A program made the translations under genes and the position numbers. From assembly GCA_028752905.1 (NCBI GenBank), contig JAQNBH010000015.1:17294669-17358668 (forward strand): a DNA stretch of 64,000 nt. Direction: 5' to 3'. The notes beneath the pieces are model-generated. The model did not search any database, was not told where the DNA came from, and saw only the letters and a list, made by a program, of their open reading frames with translations. This DNA comes from Cladorhizidae sp. MBARI D1340-BT2 (taxonomy: Eukaryota > Porifera > Demospongiae > Poecilosclerida > Cladorhizidae). Position 1 is the stretch's first letter. Each line of letters starts with the position of its first letter. This document shows, one piece after another, positions 48,801-57,245 of this stretch.

Positions 48801-50962
48801 ATTTATGGCTATAACTAATCTTCAACTGCTACGTTAGAAATATTTATATCCTCAAAAAACAATAGGCTACAGTTTGGTTAGCGAATTATCTCAGAAGATT
48901 GTGGAATACAATGGCAACCAAGCGCTAAGGTAGAAACAAACTTACCATCGAGAAATCCTACCACCCGAGCATCTTGACTTAGAGCCAGGGGATCCAGGGC
49001 ACAACCATGGTAGGCATATATCTCTGGCCTTCTTTCCCACCAGAATCCGAGTCAGAGCCGCTAGTGTCGTCGTCAATAAGAAGAAAAGTTACTTCGTACA
49101 AAACAAAGCATCTCCGCCATCTTGAAAACCGAAGTTATGAGCAAAAAGCGGGGCGCGGCCGGCACATACAGCAGCACGTGTAAATGACGTTTTTAGAATG
49201 ATTCAGCATTCTTTTGGGCATGTGCAGCACCAAGAATTTGGCGCTTAGTTCAAATAGTTTTTTTTATATAATTTTTTTCGCGAGTCCGATTTCCCTATGC
49301 GCGCTTATGGCGCTTAATCGGTTAATAGAGCCACCATCCCCATTAGAGGCAATATTAGTACTGATTTTAACATTGATCATATAAGAATCAAACTCTATAG
49401 TATACCCAGAAGAGGGCTGAAATCGAACCGACATTTTCTATTTTCAAGACAGGTGCATTACCCTTGTGCCACCTCTTCCCAATAATAATCCCCGCTCTGC
49501 TCCCTCCTGCCCCAATGGCGGCCGCTCCCGCTCCTATAAATTTTGAACCGGTTATCACCTCGGACCCGAATCCCTTACTTAAATAGAATACAAAACTCTG
49601 GATTAACGGGGGTCGAACCCATATTAACCGGTCGACACCCAATTACTTTACCTTTAGCTATAACCCTAATTCCAGAAATAATTTAAATAATAACGATATG
49701 GTCAGAAAATATATATAATTATTACAGCAAGGACAGGAAAGAGACTCGAACTCTTCTACTATCAGTTTACAGCCAATTACATCCCAATCTGTCATCCTGC
49801 GCCCTAGGGATAGTAGGGCTCGAACCTACAAAACATTGAACCTAAGTCAAGCGTGTTTACCTTTTTCACTATACCCCCCCCAAATTATGAATAATTAAAC
49901 AAAACGCCAATAAAGAACCCAAATTCCAGAAATAATTTAAATTCGAGGGGGCCGGAAGATCAATAAACCAATTATTTATTAGGGAAAACAACGGTTATCA
50001 CCTCGGCCCCCATTTATAGTTGGAGTAAATACGTAATTATTTCACCGGGGGCCGGGATTTTGGCCTTTTCGGCTCGAAATCCACGCAAACCCCTAACTCG
50101 CGCTACTAATTGTCGCTGTAAAACCGGCAAAATACCTAAACCCATTATAAAAAATAAGGACAATAAATAGAGGTTAAGAGAATGGCAGTGAGGTCAAAGG
50201 ATGATGCTCCAAGAACTCCATGAGGGGGGGGGAAAGATCAGGAGGATATACCAGTAGATACAGACCGAGTTAGTCTAGATCAGCTAGCTTATACCCTACA
50301 AACAATTTCTAGCAATATCTCCAACCTGCAGCCATAGCGAGGAGAAGTTCTATTTAACATAGATTCGCACAACTATTTTCATTGCAATTCAAATCACCTC
50401 TCGAGGCGCATTGAATCAGGTACACATTGGGACACAATTTCTTGATTCAAATTCAGTGTGGCCTGAGTGAGTGTGCGCAGCATGGGCAGGAATAGGTTGT
50501 TTGAGCACATTTCAATGTTAATTGTATAATGGGCACATTCAAAACTCCCTGTAATCAGTTTGCTATGTGGACCAGTGCCCCCACAAGCAAACTGTTTTGC
50601 ATCCACTCCTTAGCCCGACAATAACCAAGTTGGCCCACCTACATCCTTCTAGCTATTCTAGTCTGGCCATGGTACACTGACTCATTGATATTCTAGGGAA
50701 GGGAGGGGGTGGGCATTTGTTGTAGTGCAAATGTGTAGTGCATATTATGCTCCTGACTGCTCCCGTTATCACGTTTGTCTTGTTTTGTCTCTCTTTTTGT
50801 GGAATGTAGGTATTTGCCTTTATGTCCATGATTGCTGTGATTGTGTTGGTGGTGTGGCTGGATCTGACACTGGTGCTTGGCTGGGGAAACAAAAATTCGA
50901 GAAATTCACTAAATACACGATATTCAACAAAAAAATTAATCCCTAAAATCACCACGGTATGA
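39733..50962 (+). CDS. Gene C: four-helix membrane protein, family unknown (paralogue 3 of 3)
   Basis: Exons 39733-39801, 41665-41889, 42775-42936 and 50810-50962 encode 202 aa. Introns are phase 0 with donors gtaagt, gtaagt and gtgagc. Helices lie near residues 12-33, 60-83, 101-119 and 153-176. The N-terminus is very short before [18 protein letters not shown] follows helix 2 and a WL-rich helix 4 precedes a basic tail. Exon sizes match genes A and B closely. Intron 3 is 7.9 kb and contains tRNA-Ala-like repeats, a NUMT and a piggyBac element. All splice consensus bases and the full frame remain intact, so the gene is probably still expressed. A poly(A) signal lies at 51160. Function unknown. 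Confidence 0.85.
40155..40490. repeat. 17-bp minisatellite in gene C intron 1
   Basis: About 20 copies of 'ggtgtcagtgcagtgtt', with 14- and 20-bp variants ('gtgtcagtg', 'ggtgtcgtcagtg'). Confidence 0.9.
40521..40562 (+). repeat. G-rich TTAGGG-like tract
   Basis: Three or four copies of 'ttaggggg' in tandem directly after the 17-bp minisatellite. It has enough G-runs to form a G-quadruplex. It resembles telomere repeat but with five to six Gs per unit. Confidence 0.6.
40563..41664 (+). other. 3' part of gene C intron 1
   Basis: Contains a Penelope-like tail on the minus strand (about 40635-40700) and a run of about 17 Gs (41326-41343). No exon found. Confidence 0.5.
41665..41889 (+). CDS. 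Gene C exon 2
   Basis: Seventy-five codons between acceptor 'tatgtag' (after a TG-rich run) and donor gtaagt. Rest of helix 1, an Arg/Asn/Pro-rich loop, helix 2 and RFLD. Confidence 0.85.
42440..42770. repeat. Imperfect repeats in gene C intron 2
   Basis: Four to five diverged copies of a 60-110 bp unit built from 'ccactgctggtctagcaat' and 'ctgtacccatgtctatc' modules, ending just before exon 3. Confidence 0.75.
42775..42936 (+). CDS. Gene C exon 3
   Basis: Fifty-four codons between acceptor 'acttcag' and donor gtgagc. Begins Asp-Ile as in gene B; encodes helix 3 and a polar loop ending SIGASS, comparable to the end of gene A exon 3. Confidence 0.85.
43530..43601 (+). tRNA. tRNA-Ala(UGC)-like copy 1
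   Basis: 72 nt that fold as a tRNA: D-arm GCTC/GAGC, anticodon stem TGGTC/GACTA with loop TTTGCAT (anticodon TGC), T-arm ACAAG/CTTGT with B-box GTTCGAGCC. The acceptor stem GGGGTTT with TGCTCC has mismatches, and an extra T follows the T-arm. Probably a pseudogene or SINE-head-like copy rather than a working tRNA. Confidence 0.65.
43604..43674 (+). tRNA. tRNA-Ala(UGC)-like copy 2
   Basis: 71 nt, same fold as copy 1 without the extra T; the anticodon stem has GG in place of GT. A and B boxes are intact in outline, so pol III transcription is possible. The acceptor stem has G-U and T-T pairs, which weakens the case for function. Confidence 0.65.
43686..43918. repeat. Mitochondrial repeat R, left copy
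   Basis: 233 bp starting 'ccagaaataatttaaattcg' and ending 'cccattataaaaaataag', about 94% identical to 49926-50158 in the same orientation. Each copy coincides with one end of the NUMT. The opening motif also occurs alone at 49673 in a tRNA spacer, so R is probably an intergenic mitochondrial repeat. No coding frame. Confidence 0.85.
43976..44047 (-). tRNA. Mitochondrial tRNA-Lys(UUU) copy in NUMT
   Basis: 72 nt: acceptor GGGTATA pairs with TGTATTT using three G-U pairs, D-arm AGCTC/GAGCT, loop CTTTTAA gives anticodon TTT, T-arm ATTGG/CCAAT. The run of G-U pairs would follow from C-to-T decay of the 3' strand. Confidence 0.7.
44050..44312 (-). pseudogene. cox1 fragment in NUMT
   Basis: Minus strand encodes [20 protein letters not shown] and [21 protein letters not shown], an internal cytochrome oxidase subunit I block. 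After a 1-nt shift it continues LAG-ITMLLTD-stop-NFNTAFF and [16 protein letters not shown]. The stop is a TGA where CGA (Arg) is conserved, a C-to-T type change that even code 4 would not read as Arg. The fragment stops abruptly at tRNA-Lys. Confidence 0.85.
44313..44690 (-). pseudogene. cox3 C-terminal half in NUMT
   Basis: Minus strand reads [66 protein letters not shown] and [14 protein letters not shown], ending YWWGA-stop. TGA must be read as Trp in AWYW and YWW. The start is missing and is joined directly to the nad4 C-terminus. The stop is followed at once by the cox1 fragment. Confidence 0.85.
44691..46005 (-). pseudogene. nad4 in NUMT, main part
   Basis: NADH dehydrogenase subunit 4, read N to C on minus: [78 protein letters not shown] (the proton-channel His/Glu region); [62 protein letters not shown]; ending [15 protein letters not shown], where cox3 follows. 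Several frameshifts and deletions. The N-terminal 17 codons lie across the piggyBac at 49322-49373. Confidence 0.9.
46934..47870 (-). pseudogene. piggyBac transposase (DDE_Tnp_1_7), frameshifted
   Basis: Minus strand, N to [21 protein letters not shown] (about 47760-47830); [20 protein letters not shown] with KPTKWGIKV (first catalytic Asp, 47510-47600); after a 1-nt shift [14 protein letters not shown] with [13 protein letters not shown] (second Asp, about 47250-47360); then another shift and [20 protein letters not shown] plus [11 protein letters not shown] (third Asp, 46940-47050). All three catalytic acids survive in pieces. The Cys-rich C-terminal finger is not obvious. It performed cut-and-paste at TTAA. 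Confidence 0.85.
48030..49133 (-). pseudogene. piggyBac N-terminal coding region with 8-aa repeats
   Basis: The minus-strand frame at 48035-48553 contains about 11 tandem TDPPSLPS repeats from a 24-bp DNA repeat. A start-like ATG near 49120 (MAEMLCF) is followed, in a shifted frame, by an acidic stretch [13 protein letters not shown] typical of piggyBac N-termini. How these connect to the catalytic part (frameshift or intron) is not clear. Confidence 0.5.
48265..48540. repeat. 24-bp tandem repeat inside piggyBac
   Basis: About 11 near-identical copies of 'gatggtaaggatggagggtc' plus 'agta'. Being a multiple of three it keeps the frame open on both strands. On the minus strand it yields TDPPSLPS. 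Confidence 0.95.
49322..49373 (-). pseudogene. nad4 N-terminus in NUMT
   Basis: Seventeen codons starting at ATG (49373), [17 protein letters not shown], up to the TTAA. They continue in frame with ITSRNEIM on the other side of the piggyBac. Confidence 0.85.
49408..49478 (-). tRNA. Mitochondrial tRNA-Ser(UGA)-like copy in NUMT
   Basis: 71 nt with a perfect acceptor stem GAAGAGG/CCTCTTC, short D-stem GCA/TGC, and anticodon loop CTTGAAA (anticodon TGA) on stem CCTGT/ATAGA with one mismatch. T-loop TTCGATT. The variable arm is short rather than long, unusual for tRNA-Ser. An offset loop would read GAA (Phe) but pairs worse. It lies 35 bp upstream of the nad4 start. Confidence 0.6.
49599..49666 (-). 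tRNA. Mitochondrial tRNA-Asp(GUC) copy in NUMT
   Basis: 68 nt: acceptor GGGTTAT with TTAATCC (one mismatch), anticodon stem ATTGG/CCGGT with loop GTGTCGA (anticodon GTC), T-arm ATGGG/CCCGT with TTCGACC loop. The preceding spacer (49549-49570) repeats part of R. Confidence 0.7.
49732..49793 (-). tRNA. Mitochondrial tRNA-Tyr(GUA) copy in NUMT, damaged
   Basis: 62 nt: anticodon stem TTGG/CTGA with loop CTGTAAA (anticodon GTA), perfect T-arm AAGAG/CTCTT with TTCGAGT, acceptor GACAG/CTGTC. The D-arm is shortened, so this copy has probably lost bases. Confidence 0.6.
49806..49876 (-). tRNA. Mitochondrial tRNA-Leu(UAG) copy in NUMT
   Basis: About 71 nt: anticodon stem TTGA/TCAA with loop CTTAGGT (anticodon TAG), T-arm GTAGG/CCTAC with TTCGAGC, D-stem GTG/CAC. 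The 5' acceptor strand is mutated (GGGTATA against CTATCCC). Confidence 0.6.
49926..50158. repeat. Mitochondrial repeat R, right copy
   Basis: Direct repeat partner of 43686-43918, same length (233 bp), about 14 differences. It forms the right boundary of the NUMT; nuclear intron sequence follows. Confidence 0.85.
50159..50809 (+). other. End of gene C intron 3
   Basis: About 650 bp of non-mitochondrial DNA before exon 4. A minus-strand frame at 50394-50606 ([18 protein letters not shown]) looks protein-like but is unassigned; it may be a retroelement scrap. Confidence 0.45.
50810..50962 (+). CDS. Gene C exon 4 (terminal)
   Basis: Fifty codons plus TGA after acceptor 'aatgtag'. Helix 4 ([16 protein letters not shown]) and a Lys/Asn/Ser-rich tail. 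It lies about 650 bp beyond the NUMT end. Confidence 0.85.
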   Translation, partial: VFAFMSMIAVIVLVVWLDLTLVLGWGNKNSRNSLNTRYSTKKLIPKITTV

Positions 50963-51159
50963 ACTTCTCATGTTGCTTTGTTTTTAAATCAGACTCATTG
51001 TGTGTAGTATCTGCTGTTCATATGACAATGCTATATAGAACTCTGGTGTATGTGATCTTTGTGCATTTGCATGCTGAGCATGCTCAATTCATGTCATGGC
51101 TATTTCTCTGTGTTGCATTTTAGTTGTGTTGTATTGTAAGTCAGAAATAATACAAGTTT

Positions 51160-51165
51160 AATAAA
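51160..51165 (+). promoter_or_regulatory. Poly(A) signal of gene C
   Basis: AATAAA about 200 bp after the gene C stop codon, in AT-rich DNA. Confidence 0.55.
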
Positions 51166-51179
51166 ATTTTAATAGAGGT

Positions 51180-51420
51180 TTGATAGAGGTTAAATAGATG
51201 GTTTAATATAGAGGTTAAATAGAGGGTTTAATATAGAGGTTTGAAGCAACAATCAAAAGGCCATGGCTGCATAGAACAAGACCATTTTTTGGTTTCGTTT
51301 GTTTCTTTGGTATAAATAATTTTATTTTTTTAATATATAATTAATGTTTAATATTCTTATAATACATAGTTATTACAAAACAAGACAAAAACATTATATT
51401 TTATTGGGAAAGTGCCTGTG
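51180..51420. other. Spacer downstream of gene C
   Basis: Short direct repeats 'agaggttaaatagatggttt' / 'taatatagaggtt' at 51175-51242, then AT-rich sequence. Nothing else. Confidence 0.4.
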
Positions 51421-51426
51421 CTGTAT

Positions 51427-51481
<55 letters not shown>

Positions 51482-51716
51482 TTTGTTTGTTTGTTTGTTT
51501 GTTTGTTTATTTGTTTGTTTTTTTGTTTATTTATTTATTTTTTATTTTATTTTTTGTTTGTTTATTTGTTTGTTTGTTTGTTGTTTGTTTGTGTGTGTGT
51601 GTTTATTTATTTATTTGTTTGTTTGTTTGTTTGTTTATTTATTTATTTGTTTATTTATTTAATTATTTATTTAATTTTTTATTTACTTATTTATTGACTT
51701 GCTTGTTTGTTCATTC
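51421..51716. repeat. ATTT/GTTT tetranucleotide microsatellite
   Basis: About 300 bp of (attt)n grading into (gttt)n and back. Open frames of Leu/Phe/Ile/Tyr across it are artefacts. Confidence 0.95.
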
Positions 51717-52624
51717 GTTAATGATTGATAAAAAAAAAATTATTATAGCAAATCAGCGCATCCTCAAAGTCCATGTGGCACTAATAGAACAAAGCCAACA
51801 CATGCCTGAGTATCCTCTAGTGAGATTTCCTGATGACTTTTTATCTTTTTTTTTTGCCAACAAATGCTTCAGTCTTTTCCCCCTTTCTTCTTCCTTTTTC
51901 TCCCTGATACATGGTCGAAACTTGGCCCCCAAAACCCTCAAAAAAGCTGGAAACACTTACTAGGTTAGATCATTCCAATGTGAAAAGGTATACATTTTAT
52001 TATTCTTGTTGTTATTTTTTTTTTTAACGTCAATGGCAGGCACTAATACTGCTTTTGTTTTTCTTGTTGTTGCTATTTTCTGGAGGGGGGGGAGGGGGGG
52101 AAGCGGGCGGTGGATCTTCTTCCAACTGAGGGAAGCCAGATGGACATCTCTGTAATCAACATTACACAGTATTTGCAAGACATGGTTGCCACTTTCCCAC
52201 ATAAAGATGACGCTTTCTGAAAGTGGAGGAAAATTCTTGAACAGTGTAGAAATATAAAGAGCTTGAAGTGCACATTTCTGATCTCAATAAATAAAATGTA
52301 AAAAGTTAGTACCTCGTGATCCAGCATATGGGGGAAGTCCAGTACAGAGGGCTCTGTACATGTGGTAAGATTACCCCCCAGGCTCTTTAAGGTGTCAAAC
52401 TGAGCCAAATCTGGCCTAAATTACAGCAATCATTATTACAAGGTTAGCAAGCTATATATCCCAGCATAAGGACACAGCCTTTGCAATTGTGAAGCTTAAT
52501 TACCTCCAGGAATGGAAAGAGAGGTGTGGCATGCTACTTTTATATTGTATATTGGCATTTGTTATTGATGAGCAAAATGGGCCCTGAGGGAGAGCAGCTT
52601 GGAAAACTTGGTATTTCTACACAT
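51717..52624 (-). other. Possible terminal exons of an unidentified minus-strand gene
   Basis: A candidate exon at 52313-52399 (acceptor 'ggctcag', donor gtacta, 29 codons, phase 0) reads SLGGNLTTCTEPSVLDFPHM. It joins in phase with 52073-52216 (acceptor 'tttcag') reading MSCKYCVMLITEMSIWLP then a stop. The splice sites and phase agree, but I recognise no family and have no paralogue support. It may be spurious. Confidence 0.25.
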
Positions 52625-52745
52625 GGCATGTCCATCCATCCACCCACCCATCGACCTACATACCTACCTACTTTCTTACTTACCTACCTATCTACCTACC
52701 CACCCACCACCTACCTACCCACTCACCACCTATCTACATGACTGT

Positions 52746-52784
<39 letters not shown>

Positions 52785-52862
52785 CCCGCCTGCCTGCCCG
52801 CCCGCCCGCCAGCCCGCCCGCCCACTTACCTACCTACCTACCTATATATCTACCTACCTAAA
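52625..52862. repeat. CCTA/CCTG/CCCG tetranucleotide repeats
   Basis: Pyrimidine-rich tetranucleotide runs: (ccta)n and (ccac)n to about 52735, (cctg)n to 52796, (cccg)n to 52825, then (ccta)n again. Confidence 0.9.
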
Positions 52863-53969
52863 ATGAATGGATTACCTAAAATGAATGGATTACCCGCCTT
52901 AAATCTAGTGGGCCTATATAAACTGGGAGTGGTCACCATAGTAACAAGAAAATACCAGCAGATTCAAAACTAGAGGGGGGAAAACTGACTGCACACGGCA
53001 CAAGAATGGCAAGCATATGATAGTTAATAGTTGACAGGATAGAATATGCGTATATAGGCAGATATGATACTTCCCCAAAATTCCAACATTTCCTGGAACT
53101 TTTGCAATTTACTGTGAAATCGATCCTGTCACCACAGAGGACATGATTTCTCCACAAATCTGAACTGTCTTCCTGGTTCAAGATAATGTTACTAATCTTC
53201 ATTTTATAACAGCTACATGCATGCTAGCTTCTTGCATTGCACGTAGATCAATTCAACATGTAGATCAATTCAATAACAACGAGGAAAACATTGGAAGGAT
53301 GGAGTTGGCTAACAGGTGCCCATTGTGGCACTTGTTCAAACAGTTGTTGAAGAATCAGGACCCTCACTTGGATGGTGTGCAGTCACCACTTCTTTGACAG
53401 TCAATAGTTTAATCCCAAGTTCAGCATACCAACAACAATTTAGTCACTTCAAGCTTTGATCAGCCATTTTCATGGAGAAGGAGAACCAAAGTAGTCTCTC
53501 ACTCATTAGTTGGCCTTCATGTAGAAACCTCTGGTTGAAGAATAGTTTATGTTCCTTCCGTGCAACAAAGGCTCAAATGATTGTGTGGGTGTTTGCAAAA
53601 GCTTTTGCAATCGATGCAGCACTTTGCAGAGATATTCTTAACTTGGAATTTGACCCGCCAAAGATGAGAAAGCACTTGCCAAAGTGTCATTGCCATGAAG
53701 ATATTTCCTCTATTTCCTAAACTGGAGAAAAAGTAGATTATTTTTCCAGTCGAGAAATAATGCTGTTCTGTGAATGCCCGACACTTCTGGAGACATGATG
53801 GAGTGTGACAAATGTGCATTGGTTTCATCCAGATTGTGTCGGGTTTTCCAGTGAAAAATTCTTGTATCGGACCAATTGCACCATTTAATTATTTTTGGTA
53901 CCGCTTTTCTGTGTTTCTGTATATATAATGTATAATCAATACTGGTCATTTTGTCTAGCTGTGTCTATG
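52863..53969. other. Unassigned intergenic DNA
   Basis: A 14-bp duplication at 52858-52890 ('aaaatgaatggatt') and a short 'gtagatcaattcaa' repeat near 53240-53270. Frames at 52933-53202 (-) and 53472-53720 (+) have no recognisable motif. Confidence 0.4.
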
Positions 53970-54112
53970 TCAGTGTGTGTGTGTGTATGTATGTATGTGT
54001 GTATATATGTATGTATATATGTATGTATGTATGTATGTTTGCATGTATGCATGCATGTATGTATCTTTGTATGTATGCATTTAATGTATGTATGTATGTA
54101 TGTGTGTGCATG
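53970..54112. repeat. GTAT/TG microsatellite
   Basis: (tg)n leading into (gtat)n with interruptions. Confidence 0.9.
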
Positions 54113-54244
54113 TGCATTCTGTTTCTTTGTCCTCAATGGCCACTCACACAGAGGACCCAGGGAGGGTGGGACCAGGTGGAATATGAACAGGGAAAGGAAC
54201 ATCCACCCCAGAAGGTTCTAAAGTGCCATAGTGGCCATAGTGGC

Positions 54245-54537
54245 AGATACCAGGGTTGGGTCAGGACTAACTCAACCAGGACCATGGTTGGGTCAGGGTT
54301 AACTCGACCAGGACCAGGGTTGGGTCAGTGTTAACTCAACCAGGACCAGGGTTGGGTCAGGGCTGAATCGACCAAAACCAGGGTTGGCTCAGGGCTAACT
54401 CGACCAAAACCAGGGTTGGGTCATGGTTAACCCAACTAGGACCAGGGTGGGGTCAGGACTAACTCGACCAGGACCAGAGTTGGGTCAGGACTATCTCGAC
54501 CAGGACCAGGGTTGGGTCAGGGCTAACTCGACCAGGA
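54245..54537. repeat. 33-bp tandem repeat array
   Basis: About nine copies of a 32-33 bp unit ('accagggttgggtcagg' plus 'gctaactcgaccagg'), moderately diverged. Confidence 0.85.
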
Positions 54538-56255
54538 GAGGTCTAGGGGTAAGCTTTAAAAGTACCATAATGTCCCAACAGGTTGAGGGTTGACTTTTTC
54601 TCAATGGGTCCTGTGGTGGGCTTATACACACTCTGTGCATACCCGCCACAGGTGCTAGACAAGAACAGTCCAATGGGCTACTTCTGCAATAGTATTTATT
54701 TAATGGAGAAAAACCTGTGCTGCCAGATATAGCTCTGAAATTCTCAATAATTGGCGATTGGGGGCAGGGGGGGGGGAGATATCCCCAAAATTGCATGTAA
54801 ATATTTAACCAACAATAAAAGGCATAATATAAAATGACTGAGACAAGTGGCGCTGAGTATTCTTCTGCAGATGTATAATTCAAGACTGCTTTCAACATCA
54901 TATCTATGGCTGATAACATCTGCACACAGACTCTACAACATAGGGCGGAAATGCACAAAGCAAAGATATTTCATAGGCTCACTTGAATCTCGAGGGATTC
55001 TATATAGCACAGGTGGTTGTCATGCCATTGGAAGTTTATCAGTTTTCTGTTTGTTTCTTAATTTTTAGAGCAGAAGTTTGATAGAACATGAAATCCTTGG
55101 TGGTATATCATTTATCGTCAACAATGGCTTATCCTAGAGTTGTTAGGGTCTTTCAACCTGATGGAGCAAATAGAGCTAGGCAGAATGCAAGGAGACAGAT
55201 CATATGCCTGAACACGAAATAAAGCAATGCAAGGACAAGCATCAGATTGTTCACCTACCTCAACTACCTCAAGACAAAAATTGAACATCAAATTCAGAGA
55301 GTGAGTTTTTAACAACCTGGAAAACAAGTTCAAACATCTAGCTACAGTGGGGGAGGGGGGGGTGGGGGGGGGGTGGAGATTCTTGCAAAAAAAACAAATT
55401 TGTTAAATCACCATAACTTTCGTCTGTGCAGATTATCAAATTCGGTATGCTTTCAAATGATATGTTGAATGTCTCTAGTTTCTAGAGACTTCGGATTCAG
55501 CAAAATCAAGGTCAGTCACGAGGTGACTCTTGGGTTTTAATCAACGTGGTGGCATTAACAAATTAACACAGTTTGTGAAACCTATATCCTTGGCCCTAAG
55601 TGCTTTGACATAACCACAGACCAAATTAGGGTCCTTGTTTACACAACACTCGGGGAGATGGGCTGGGGAGTGCAGTTTTTGAGAACCTTGATGTTGTTAG
55701 ATGTATCTTCTAAGCAAATGTATTTATAGAACCTTCAGATTCAGCATATTATTTAGCACACAGGATATGCAACAATTTTATACCAAAATTACAATCGCAG
55801 AGAAAAGAAGGGAAAAGTTATGGCAATTACTTGGGAGTTAATCAACAATTTGTTTGTCACTTCAATGCCACATTGCATAGCTAGCTAGTTCTGTCTAAAT
55901 GTCTTTATAGTGAAACCAGTATCAATAGCATTCCACTAGCAGAATGTTTGCACTAGGCCCGATGTAGGGGTATCAGGTAAGATTCCCAGGGGGATCAGGT
56001 GACCTGGCGAGGAAACAACTCCATAAGCCGAATTTATCCAGGAAGGGCACTAATGGCTTAGATTATACAAGCGGATCTAGCTGAAGTTGATTGGTTGTGT
56101 AACCTAACTCTTATTCTTCTTAGGTATAACAGTGGTAATGATCGCTAGCAGAATTGCAATAGATTACGCTAGCGGATGCAATTTGTAAACTCACTGTTGA
56201 ATTGGGAAATGCATAATATTTAAATTTGTATGTACTGTATAGTCTCTAATAGGAA
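54538..56255. other. Unassigned intergenic DNA
   Basis: G-rich runs at 54757-54777 and 55349-55377. Minus-strand frame 54491-54958 partly spans the repeat and shows no family. No RNA gene found. Confidence 0.4.
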
Positions 56256-57245
56256 CCATAGGGCCTTATTTGCCAAACTTCTGATTGATCCACATTTTAA
56301 GGCACTAGCTAAGTCTTCTGTTATTGACCATGCTGGTGACTGGCTGAATGTTATGCCTTCTATATTCCTTGGTCTTCACTTTGGGGATAGGGAATTTCAA
56401 CATTGTCTGCAGTATTGGCTGAGTCTCAGGATGGTGGAGGGTGGTTCTCTCTGCCTGCAGTATTGGCTGGCCTCAGGATGGTGGAGGGTGGTTCTCTCTG
56501 CCAGTAGTATTGGCTGGCCTCAGGATGGTGGAGGATGTTTCTCGTTTCCTGCAGTATTGTCTGGAATACAGGATGGTGGAGGTTGTTTCTCATTTGGATG
56601 GCCTCATGATGGTGGAGGATGTTTCTCATTTCCTGCAGTATTGTCTGGAATTCAGGATGGTGGAGGATATTTCTCATTTCCTGCAGTATTGACTGGCCTC
56701 ATGATGGTGGAGGCTGGTTCTCGTTCCCACTTGTAACGTGGTGATGAACTCCTTTGATGACTACCAGGTTGGTCGGTGGGGTAATGAGGATTGTATTACT
56801 GCCATGATGCCATCTTTTCTGATTCAGTCTCCCTTGGCCCCAGGAAAGAAATCCCTGCCCTTACCACAGGTACTACAATCTTCCTGCCTAATTGGAAGAA
56901 AGGATGACGTACTGCCATGGATGTTGGTTATTTTCACCCTCCGACACAAGATTATAAAGGGGGCTGCTTCATCTCAGAGCTATGCCCTGACTGTAGGGGC
57001 TGACCTTAAGCAAGCTGCTCACTCTGCTGCTTGCTAGGCAGTTGGTGTTGACTTCATCCCTCTTGTGGTTGAATAGAATGCACTTTGAACTCTTGAGAGT
57101 GACCGTCTCCAGGCTCAGAGACTAGGCATTCCTCTCTCTGAAGCTACCTACCAAAGACTCTCTCCCTTCCTGTAAGGCAATACTACCTTGTGGCTAGATC
57201 ATCATCCTTCCATTCCTGCAGAAGTATTTAGACTTTTCCTATTCT
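56256..57245 (+). pseudogene. LINE C-terminal domain relic with internal repeat expansion
   Basis: Plus-strand pieces: VIDHAGDWLNVMPSIFLGLH and FGDREFQHCLQYWL (about 56305-56425); then five to six tandem copies of a 55-70 bp unit ('caggatggtggag' with 'cctgcagtattg') to 56720; then DDYQVGRWGNED, KIIKGAASSQSYALTVGADL and AVGVDFIPLVVE. This order is the C-terminal region of a common invertebrate LINE lineage, downstream of the part seen at 12.2-12.7 kb. Multiple frameshifts; dead. Confidence 0.7.

Larger units (their letters stand above)
46002..49325 (-). mobile_element. piggyBac transposon inserted in the NUMT
   Basis: TTAA target duplications at 46002-46005 and 49322-49325 flank terminal inverted repeats CCGATTAAGCGCC (46006-46018) and GGCGCTTAATCGG (49309-49321). 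The element is 3316 bp. Across it the nad4 reading frame is continuous when one TTAA is counted (codons LL|ITSR), proof that it landed in the mitochondrial copy. It carries a piggyBac transposase on the minus strand with frameshifts. An internal 70-75 bp direct repeat lies at 46685-46820. Confidence 0.92.
43686..50158 (-). other. NUMT: nuclear copy of rearranged mitochondrial DNA, split by piggyBac
   Basis: Minus-strand order: 233-bp repeat R (49926-50158), tRNA-Leu, tRNA-Tyr, tRNA-Asp, tRNA-Ser-like, nad4 start (49322-49373), [piggyBac 46006-49321], rest of nad4 (about 44690-46005), cox3 C-terminal half (about 44316-44690), cox1 fragment (about 44050-44310), tRNA-Lys, repeat R again (43686-43918). 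Genes are joined mid-frame with no spacers, so several separate mitochondrial segments were fused. Frameshifts and stop codons show it is a decayed nuclear copy. It sits in the last intron of gene C. It reads with TGA as Trp and AGG as Arg (code 4). Confidence 0.92.

Noticed and set aside
49408..49478. tRNA-Phe(GAA) reading of the tRNA-like copy
   Set aside because: The offset anticodon stem pairs poorly; the TGA reading keeps four of five pairs.
43976..49876. True mitochondrial contig misassembled into the window
   Set aside because: Frameshifts, stops, an embedded piggyBac with TTAA duplications and continuous gene C exons on both sides favour a nuclear copy.
43686..50158. LTR retrotransposon, because of the flanking direct repeats R
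   Set aside because: The interior is mitochondrial genes and tRNAs; no gag, RT or primer-binding site. R shares motifs with mitochondrial spacers.
51344..51963. Long hydrophobic Leu/Phe/Tyr frames that look like membrane proteins
   Set aside because: Translation of an ATTT/GTTT microsatellite.
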